Source of the DNA: JBNJGB01 sp051747385 | Lineage (GTDB): Bacteria; Myxococcota_A; UBA9042; PHBI01; JACKFB01 | DNA: 64,000 nucleotides | Assembly (NCBI GenBank): GCA_051747385.1 | Contig: JBNJGB010000013.1 | Span: 1-64,000 of the forward strand | Direction: 5' to 3' | Part shown: piece by piece, positions 58,100-64,000 of the stretch | How the letters are laid out: every line of letters begins with the position of its first letter | Position numbering within the stretch: the first letter of the stretch is position 1 | Translations under genes and position numbers: made by a program | The notes under the pieces: model-generated | Told to the model about the DNA's origin: nothing | Database searches by the model: none | Seen by the model: the letters and a program-made list of their open reading frames with translations, nothing else

Positions 58100-58856
58100 C
58101 CCGCAGGCCCGGCCCCTGCTGACCTGCAGGGACCTCCACAAGACCTTCCAGATGCCGGCGAGCCGGGCCGCGGAGGCCCGCTCCCTGCACGTCCTCCGGG
58201 GCGTGGACCTCACCATCGGCCGCGGCGAGATGGTCTCCATCGTCGGCCAGTCGGGCGTCGGCAAGTCCACGCTGCTGCAGATCATCGGGACCCTGGATCG
58301 TCCCACCGGCGGCGAGGTCCGCTACGACGGGGTGGACGTGCTCACGCTCCCCGAGCAGCGCCTGGCGGCCTTCCGCAACCGGCGCATCGGCTTCATCTTC
58401 CAGTTCCACCACCTCCTGGCGGAGTTCTCGGCCCTGGAGAACGTGATGCTCCCGGCCCTCATCTCGGGCCACACCCGGCGCGACGCGATCCGGCGTGCGA
58501 CGCCGCTGCTGGAGTCCGTCGGCCTCGCCGATCGCCTGGAGCACAAGCCCGGCGAGCTGTCCGGCGGCGAGCAGCAGCGCGTCGCCGTGGCCCGGGCCCT
58601 GGTGATGGGGCCGGACGTCGTCTTCGCCGACGAGCCGACGGGGAACCTGGACATCCGGACGTCCGACGAGATACACCACCTCCTCGTCGAGCTGAACGCC
58701 CGGACGGAGACCGCCTTCGTGGTCGTCACGCACAACGTCCGGCTCGCCTGGCTCATGAGGCGGCACCTTCTCCTGGAGCACGGCGTGGTCCGGGAGCTCA
58801 CCGACGACGAGACCCCCGAAGAGTTCCTCCCGAAGAAAGGCGGCCCCGCTCCGTGA
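58092..58856 (+). CDS. lolD: lipoprotein-releasing ABC transporter ATP-binding protein LolD
   Basis: This 254-residue ABC ATPase has Walker A (GQSGVGKST), the Q-loop (FIFQFHHLLAEFSALENV), signature (LSGGEQQRVAVARAL), Walker B (VVFADEPTGNLD) and the switch His (VVVTHN). It energises the LolC/E-type permease of the preceding gene to pass lipoproteins to the periplasmic carrier. LolA and LolB are not in the window. It overlaps both neighbours: eight bases with the permease and four (GTGA) with bamA. Confidence 0.92.
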   Translation: MADPQARPLLTCRDLHKTFQMPASRAAEARSLHVLRGVDLTIGRGEMVSIVGQSGVGKSTLLQIIGTLDRPTGGEVRYDGVDVLTLPEQRLAAFRNRRIGFIFQFHHLLAEFSALENVMLPALISGHTRRDAIRRATPLLESVGLADRLEHKPGELSGGEQQRVAVARALVMGPDVVFADEPTGNLDIRTSDEIHHLLVELNARTETAFVVVTHNVRLAWLMRRHLLLEHGVVRELTDDETPEEFLPKKGGPAP

Positions 58857-61183
58857 ATCGACTTCCGCTCGCCCTGCTCTGGGTCGGGCTGGTCGGCGCG
58901 GCGCTGCTCCCGACGGCGCCGCTCCCTGCCGCCCAGGCCCAGTCACCCGCCCGCGCCGAGGCGCCCGTCGTCCGCGGTATCGAGATCGTGGGCCTGCAGC
59001 GCGTCGACCGCACCAGCGTGCGCTCGAAGATCTACACCCAGGTGGGCCGCGAGGTGGACCGCGCGCGCCTGTCCGAGGACGTCAAGCGCGTCTACCGGAT
59101 GGGCTTCTTCGACGACGTCCGGGTGGCGGCGAAGCCCCACGCCGACGACGGCGTCATCCTCGTCTTCAAGGTCGTCGAGCGCCCCACCATCGTGGAGATC
59201 GCCTACGACATCGAGGGCGACGCCGTCGACGAGGAGGAGATCGAGAAGGTCGTGAACCTGAAGCGGTTCGCCATCCTCGACGAGGCGGACATCCGCTTCA
59301 ACCTGTCGAAGATCGAGGAGCTGTACGTCGAGGAGGGCCACTTCCTCGTCGATACGGACTACGAGATGAAGCCCCGCCCGAACAACGGCGTACGGGTGGT
59401 CCTGAAGGTCCGCGAGGGCGAGAAGGTCGAGGTCCGGGACGTCACCATCGTCGGCAACGAGCAGGTCCCCGACGACGACATCCAGGAGGTCCTGGCGACC
59501 CGGGAGGGGGGCTGGTTCTCGTTCCTCACCCAGAGCGGCCAGTTCAAGCGTCAGCTCTTCGAGCAGGACATGCAGCGCATCCAGGTGCTGTACCTGTCCA
59601 AGGGCTTCGTGGAGGCCAGCGTCGAGCAGCCCATCGTGACGCTGTCGCCCGATCGGAAGTCCATGAGCATCACCATCCGCGTCCACGAGGGGCCGCGCTA
59701 CGACGTGCGGAGCGTGGACATCGAGATGGCCGAGGGCGAGGAGTGGCTGGTCCCGAAGGAGGAGCTGCTCGAGGAGGTGGAGCTGGGCTCCGGCCAGACC
59801 TTCGACTGGATGAAGATGCAGTCGGACGCCAGGGCCCTCGGCGACGTCTTCCGGGACATGGGCTACGCCAACGCCACGGTGACCAACGGACACCGGCTCC
59901 ACGAGGCCGACCGCGAGCTGGACCTCGTGTACACGATCCAGCTCGGCGAGCCCGTCTACTTTCGCCGCATCGAGGTCCGCGGCAACCGGACGACCCGCGA
60001 CAAGGTGGTCCGACGCGAGCTGAAGATCTCGGAGGGCGAGCTGTACAGCGCGTCCAAGCTCGAGAAGTCCAAGGAGCGCGTGGGCGTCCTCGGTTTCTTC
60101 GACAACGTGGAGGTGACGCCCCAGCCCGCCGATCGGCCCGACCGGATGGACGTGGTCGTCGACGTGAAGGAGCGAAACACCGGCACCTTTCAGGTCGGAG
60201 CCGGCTTCTCGAGCCTGGAGTCCTTCGTCCTCACGGCGCAGATCTCCAAGGACAACTTCCTGGGCCGCGGCCAGCGGGTGAGCGCCCAGGCCCTCCTTTC
60301 GGGCATCCGCCAGCAGTTCAGCCTGAGCTTCTTCGAGCCGTACTTCCTCGACACCGACTGGACGTTCGCCTTCGACCTGTTCAACTTCCGCGACGACTTC
60401 GTGGACTTCACGCGGAATCGGACCGGCGGGAACCTGACCTGGGGCTACCGCTTCACGGACGAGCTGTCCCTGAGCCTCACCTACACGCTGGAGAGCGTGG
60501 ACGCGGACATCCGCGGCACGGACATCCCCCTGGAGCTCACGCGCCAGAGCGGCCTCACCAGCTCGCTCCGCACCACCCTGACGTGGGACAGCCGCGACAA
60601 CCGCCTGTTCCCCACCAAGGGCAACTACACGACCCTGTCCGGAGAGCTGGCCGCCGACTACCTGGGCTCCGAGAACGAGTTCACGCGCCTGCTGGGCCGC
60701 ACGCGCTTCTACTTCCCGCTGTTCTGGGACTTCGTGTTCAAGACGAACACGACGTTGGGCTGGGTCTCGAGCCCCGAGGGCTCCGCCATCCCATTTTTCG
60801 AGCGTTTCTTCGTGGGCGGCATCTTCACGGTCCGCGGCTTCGACCGGAACAGCATCGGCCAGCGCCTGAACATCGCGGACAACCCGGACGGGACGCTGCG
60901 ACCCTTCATCATCGGCGGCACCAAGGAGCTGATCCTCAACGCGGAGCTGGAGATCCCCATCCTCCTCGAGATGGGCATCCGCGGCGTGCTCTTCTTCGAC
61001 GCCGGCAACGCCTGGGGCGACAACCAGGCCTTCCAACCCTTCGACCTCCGCACCTCGGCCGGCTTCGGTTTCCGCTGGCAGTCCCCGGTCGGCCCCCTGC
61101 GCTTCGAGTGGGGCTTCCCCCTCAAGCCCCGCCCCGGAGAGGATCCGATGGTCTTCGAGTTCACCATCGGCAATTCCTTCTAG
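58853..61183 (+). CDS. bamA: outer membrane protein assembly factor BamA
   Basis: This 776-residue Omp85 protein has a signal peptide, five POTRA-type repeats (about 40-440) and a C-terminal beta-barrel with the L6 motif VRGF at 660-663. It ends in Phe, as outer-membrane barrels do. It inserts and folds beta-barrel proteins in the outer membrane. The start GTG overlaps the lolD stop. The stop codon TAG is the first base triplet of a 77-bp unit that is repeated in tandem immediately downstream, so an insertion reached the exact end of the gene. Confidence 0.95.
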   Translation: MNRLPLALLWVGLVGAALLPTAPLPAAQAQSPARAEAPVVRGIEIVGLQRVDRTSVRSKIYTQVGREVDRARLSEDVKRVYRMGFFDDVRVAAKPHADDGVILVFKVVERPTIVEIAYDIEGDAVDEEEIEKVVNLKRFAILDEADIRFNLSKIEELYVEEGHFLVDTDYEMKPRPNNGVRVVLKVREGEKVEVRDVTIVGNEQVPDDDIQEVLATREGGWFSFLTQSGQFKRQLFEQDMQRIQVLYLSKGFVEASVEQPIVTLSPDRKSMSITIRVHEGPRYDVRSVDIEMAEGEEWLVPKEELLEEVELGSGQTFDWMKMQSDARALGDVFRDMGYANATVTNGHRLHEADRELDLVYTIQLGEPVYFRRIEVRGNRTTRDKVVRRELKISEGELYSASKLEKSKERVGVLGFFDNVEVTPQPADRPDRMDVVVDVKERNTGTFQVGAGFSSLESFVLTAQISKDNFLGRGQRVSAQALLSGIRQQFSLSFFEPYFLDTDWTFAFDLFNFRDDFVDFTRNRTGGNLTWGYRFTDELSLSLTYTLESVDADIRGTDIPLELTRQSGLTSSLRTTLTWDSRDNRLFPTKGNYTTLSGELAADYLGSENEFTRLLGRTRFYFPLFWDFVFKTNTTLGWVSSPEGSAIPFFERFFVGGIFTVRGFDRNSIGQRLNIADNPDGTLRPFIIGGTKELILNAELEIPILLEMGIRGVLFFDAGNAWGDNQAFQPFDLRTSAGFGFRWQSPVGPLRFEWGFPLKPRPGEDPMVFEFTIGNSF

Positions 61184-61334
61184 TGGGGTCAAACCTACTC
61201 ATTTCTCACTTTCGGGCGCGCCGTCGCTTCGGAAACGTGGACGGGGATGTGGTCGTCTAGTGGGGTCAAACCTACTCATTTCTCACTTTCGGGCGCGCCG
61301 TCGCTTCGGAAACGTGGACGGGGATGTGGTCGTC
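61181..61334. repeat. exact 77-bp tandem duplication starting at the bamA stop codon
   Basis: Bases 61181-61257 and 61258-61334 are identical over the full unit, beginning TAGTGGGGTCAAACCTACTC and ending GTGGTCGTC. The first TAG is the bamA stop. The right part of the unit overlaps the left end of dispersed repeat B. Confidence 0.95.
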
Positions 61335-61520
61335 CCTCGTGGCCGTGCATCCGGCCGAGAGCACTCCAGTCCGCTCGGCTCCGGCGTTCGGGCCCGTTGG
61401 CAGCTGCTCGGCGCCACTTCCTCGGACGCAGGTCCCGGCTGGTCGGCTGGGACCACGAGCCCGCGCAACAGGCGCCCCGGCTGGCGAAACCCGGTCGCCC
61501 ACGACCACGACCACGTGGGA
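61305..61520 (+). repeat. dispersed repeat family B, copy 2
   Basis: The same ordered blocks as at 20665-20945 (opposite strand) appear here: GTGGTCGTCC, CGGCCGAGAGC, CGGCGTTCGGGCCCG, CGGCGCCACTTC, GGCTGGCGAAAC and CACGACCACGACCACG. This copy lacks the ~49-base insertion. The remaining bases to 61636 carry the skp leader; no gene is seen in the 453-base gap. Confidence 0.75.
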
Positions 61521-61636
61521 GAGCCTCTCGCGGTCATTGAACATCCGTCGGAAGGCCTCGTCGGAGTCGTGGGTTGACACCCGCAAACCGCGGGCGCTAT
61601 GGGATGCCCGCTCGATCCACCGGAGAGGAGAGAACC

Positions 61637-62155
61637 GTGCGGAATACGAAGGTCATCGTCGCCAGCCTCGTCCTCCTGAGCCTGCTCGCCGCCCCGGCCG
61701 CGCTGGCCGCGGAGACCAAGATCGGCGTCGTCGACGTCGAGCACGTCGTGATGAACTCCAAGCGGGGTCAGGCGGCCAAGCAGAAGCTCCAGCGCATCTT
61801 CGAGAAGAAGCAGGCGGAGCTCGACGCGCGCCAGAAGGAGCTGATGGAGCTCAAGCAGCGCCTCGAATCCCAGAGCACGATGTGGAAGGAGTCGAAGAAG
61901 AAAGAGGCGATGATGGAGTACCAGCAGGGCGTCATGAAGCTCCAGGAGGACTTCGTCGCGCAGCAGCAGGAGCTGGCGAAGAAGGAGATGGAGATGATGC
62001 GGCCCATCCTCGGCGAGCTCGAGAAGGTCCTGAAGGCCATCGCCAAGCGCGACGGGTACGACATCATCATGAACCGCAGCCAGCAGGGCGTCATCTACGC
62101 GCGGCCGGCCTACGACATCACCGACAAGGCGCTCGAGGAGCTCGACGAGAAGTGA
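61637..62155 (+). CDS. skp: periplasmic OmpH/Skp-family chaperone
   Basis: This 172-residue protein has a signal peptide (cleavage near ALA-A, about 24-26), the conserved strand IGVVDVEHVVMNSKRGQAAK, a long charged coiled coil (about 48-135) and a C-terminal strand region (KAIAKRDGYDIIMNRSQQGVIYA). Skp proteins form trimers that hold unfolded outer-membrane proteins en route to BamA. The start is a GTG with GAGAGGAG upstream. It follows bamA after the repeat-filled 453-base gap, so it may have its own promoter, and the next gene overlaps by four bases. Confidence 0.9.
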   Translation: MRNTKVIVASLVLLSLLAAPAALAAETKIGVVDVEHVVMNSKRGQAAKQKLQRIFEKKQAELDARQKELMELKQRLESQSTMWKESKKKEAMMEYQQGVMKLQEDFVAQQQELAKKEMEMMRPILGELEKVLKAIAKRDGYDIIMNRSQQGVIYARPAYDITDKALEELDEK

Positions 62156-63846
62156 GTCCTTCCGCCGGCGGTCGCAGCCTCGCGACGCTCCTGGGCCTGG
62201 CCTTGACCCTCGTGGCCTGCCGCGACGAACCCGCGGAGCCGGAGACCGCGGACGCGGGCGCATCCCCGCCCCCGGCGGCCACCGAGCGCGTGGACGCCGC
62301 CGGCGGAGAGCCACCGCCGGAGACAGCCCGCGACCGGGAGCCCAACGACGACTGGCGCCACGCCATCGCGATCGAGCCGGGCGAGGAGATCCGCGGCTTC
62401 GTCGACCCGCCCGAGGACCCCGCCCAAGGGGACGCGGACTGGTACGTGCTGAAGGTACCGGGCGACGAACCCGCCCTGCTCCGGGCCGAGCTCCGCGGCC
62501 CCGACGACCTGGACGTGGTCCTCGAGTGGATGCCCGCGAGCGACTCCCTCAAGCCGAAGCCCGTGGTCCGCGCGGACGTGAACGTGAAGACGCCGGGGCC
62601 GGAGATCCTGGGCGCGCTGAAGGTCCCGCCGGGCCGCGCGTACCTCCGGGTGCGCGAGGCGTGGTACCGCGGGCAGGACCGCACGGGCAGCGACAAGCCG
62701 TATCACCTGTCCACGCGCCTGTCGCCGTGGCGCGAGGGCGTGGAGGCCGAGCCGAACGACACGGCGGAAGACGCCGTGTCCCTGGAGGTCGGCGAGCGGG
62801 GCAGCGGGACCCTCGGGCACATGCGGGACCGCGACGTGTGGCGGGTGCCCCTGCCCGCGGACGTGCTCGGCGGCCGCGCCCGGGTCACCGTCACCGGGGT
62901 CCCCGGCGTCGAGGCCGAGGTCGACCTCGCCTTCGAGGGACAGTCCACGACGCTGGCCCGTGGGCGCGGCGCCGAGGGGCGGGGGGTGTCCTTCCGCCAC
63001 CTCTCGCTGCCCTCCTCCGGGGCGGACGCTCTGCTCGTGACCGTGCGGGCCCGCGAGGGAGCGGCGCCCGAGACCGCCTACGAGATCCTCGTGGAACCCG
63101 AGGAGGCGGCGCCGGATCTCGTCGAGCGCGAGCCGAACGACGCCGCCGGCGACGCGACGGCCCTGGGCCGGACCGGGCGGGTCCTCGGGCACGTGGATCG
63201 GCCGGGCGACGAGGATCACCTGGAGGTCCTCCTGGATCGGGCCGGCGCCCTCCACGCCACCCTCGAGGCGCCCGCCGAGACGAACCTCGCCCTGGTGCTC
63301 CTCGGCCCGGACGGGGATCGCCGCGCGGTCATCGACGAGGCCGGCCCGGGCGAGCCGGAGATCCTCCGCGGCTACGGCGTCGCCCCGGGGAGGTGGGGCC
63401 TCGTGGTGCGTGGGCACGATCGGGAGGCCCACGATCCCGAGCACCCGTGGACGCTCACCCTCGAGGTGGACGACGCGGGCGCGGACGAGACGGAGCCGAA
63501 CGACGATCGGGAGGCGCCGCGCGTGGCCCCCCTGGAGCCGGACACGCCCCGACGCGGCTGGATCCACCCCCGTGGAGACACGGACTGGTGGCGCCTCGAG
63601 CTGGGCGACCTCCTCTCGGGGCGCATCGTGACGTTCCGCGTGGAGCCTCCGCCCGGCGTGCCCCTCGACGTGACCGTCCACGACGACGCGGGCGGGCGCC
63701 TGACCGGGCGCGAGGGGATCACGCCGCCCGAGGTGACGACCTTCACCCACTTCCTGGCTCCTGGGACCTATCATGTACGGGTGACGTCACCGGAGCCGGA
63801 CGCGGCCAGCCCGCGGGAGCCCTATCGGCTCACGGCCGTGGACTGA
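62152..63846 (+). CDS. lipoprotein with repeated EPND (pre-peptidase C-terminal-like) domains
   Basis: This 564-residue protein has a lipobox (TLVAC, Cys23) and a Pro/Ala-rich linker, then four beta-sandwich units each starting with an EPND motif: REPNDDWRHA, AEPNDTAEDA, REPNDAAGDA and TEPNDDREAP. Each is followed by a DxDWY/DxDVW-type stretch (DADWYVLKV, DRDVWRVPL, DEDHLEVLL, DTDWWRLEL). These match bacterial pre-peptidase C-terminal (PPC) domains, which are found at ends of secreted proteases; here they stand alone. The start GTG overlaps the skp stop, so it is in the assembly operon. Function unknown. Confidence 0.78.
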   Translation: MSPSAGGRSLATLLGLALTLVACRDEPAEPETADAGASPPPAATERVDAAGGEPPPETARDREPNDDWRHAIAIEPGEEIRGFVDPPEDPAQGDADWYVLKVPGDEPALLRAELRGPDDLDVVLEWMPASDSLKPKPVVRADVNVKTPGPEILGALKVPPGRAYLRVREAWYRGQDRTGSDKPYHLSTRLSPWREGVEAEPNDTAEDAVSLEVGERGSGTLGHMRDRDVWRVPLPADVLGGRARVTVTGVPGVEAEVDLAFEGQSTTLARGRGAEGRGVSFRHLSLPSSGADALLVTVRAREGAAPETAYEILVEPEEAAPDLVEREPNDAAGDATALGRTGRVLGHVDRPGDEDHLEVLLDRAGALHATLEAPAETNLALVLLGPDGDRRAVIDEAGPGEPEILRGYGVAPGRWGLVVRGHDREAHDPEHPWTLTLEVDDAGADETEPNDDREAPRVAPLEPDTPRRGWIHPRGDTDWWRLELGDLLSGRIVTFRVEPPPGVPLDVTVHDDAGGRLTGREGITPPEVTTFTHFLAPGTYHVRVTSPEPDAASPREPYRLTAVD

Positions 63847-63867
63847 GCCGAGACCCAGGGAATCACC

Positions 63868-64000
63868 ATGCGCACCAGCATGCCGCGCGGCGGTACCCCG
63901 ACCTTCGATCTCCGCCCCACGCCGATCGTGCTGCGCCTGCTGATCGCGAACTTCGCGATCTGGATGCTGTTCAGCATCCTCGTGAACTTCGCGGGCGCGA
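63868..64000 (+). CDS. possible rhomboid-type membrane protein, N-terminus only
   Basis: An ATG at 63868 opens a frame that runs off the window end. It reads FDLRPTPIVLRLLIANFAIW and then more hydrophobic residues, like the first membrane helix of rhomboid intramembrane proteases. AGGGAATCACC precedes the ATG. No catalytic Ser or His region is within the window, so this is only suggestive. Confidence 0.35.
   Translation, partial: MRTSMPRGGTPTFDLRPTPIVLRLLIANFAIWMLFSILVNFAGA

Overview
The window is very GC-rich, densely coding DNA. It probably comes from a myxobacterium-like deltaproteobacterium (Myxococcota). The evidence for this is: a MYXO-CTERM-like tail on a secreted phosphatase (11580-13148); many large lipoproteins with FG-GAP, thrombospondin type 3, MopE-like, HEAT or Cys-rich modules; a TatT-like lipoprotein; a full outer-membrane assembly operon (lolCE, lolD, bamA, skp); GTG starts and 4-base GTGA or ATGA overlaps; and a plausible sigma-54 promoter. 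No rRNA, tRNA, CRISPR array or intact transposase was seen.

Layout. 1-3.7 kb: a gene end, pirin and a hybrid sensor kinase. 3.7-11.4 kb: an oxygen-themed block, with a diiron-type beta-lactamase-fold/GGDEF protein divergent from a very long pyruvate:ferredoxin oxidoreductase and a hemerythrin. 11.6-17.1 kb: secreted phosphatase, small lipoprotein, CAP-domain relic and GH3 glycosidase. 17.2-21.0 kb: RhlE helicase, then decayed sequence (broken M23 peptidase, receiver-domain fossil, dispersed repeat) around a repeat-bearing lipoprotein. 21.1-24.9 kb: a four-gene redox operon with a steroid 5-alpha-reductase-family member and a GMC oxidoreductase. 25.1-28.2 kb: moaC, an NFACT (RqcH-like) gene and a zinc-ribbon membrane protein. 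28.2-36.4 kb: giant FG-GAP lipoprotein, unknown protein, TatT-like lipoprotein, amidase, DUF2007 and histidine phosphatase. 36.6-45.7 kb: HEAT protein, von Willebrand-like lipoprotein, an 11-unit repeat lipoprotein, dnaK and a small Cys-rich lipoprotein. 45.7-50.9 kb: hutH, a LeuB-like dehydrogenase, thiolase and a LeuA-like synthase. 51.2-54.5 kb: TSP3/MopE-like surface lipoprotein. 54.7-64 kb: lysS, lolCE, lolD, bamA, skp, a repeat lipoprotein and the start of a possible rhomboid protease.

How the genes fit together. The 54.7-62.2 kb run is one outer-membrane biogenesis operon: Lol proteins extract lipoproteins, BamA inserts beta-barrels and Skp chaperones them. This suits a genome with at least nine lipoprotein genes in this window alone. 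The 3.7-11.4 kb block pairs an oxygen-sensitive central-metabolism enzyme with two potential O2/NO-binding diiron proteins, one fused to a c-di-GMP synthase domain; this is the best candidate for an undescribed system. Two families of short dispersed repeats, an exact 77-bp duplication on the bamA stop codon and a 184-bp element with terminal inverted repeats mark the non-coding gaps as sites of small-element activity.
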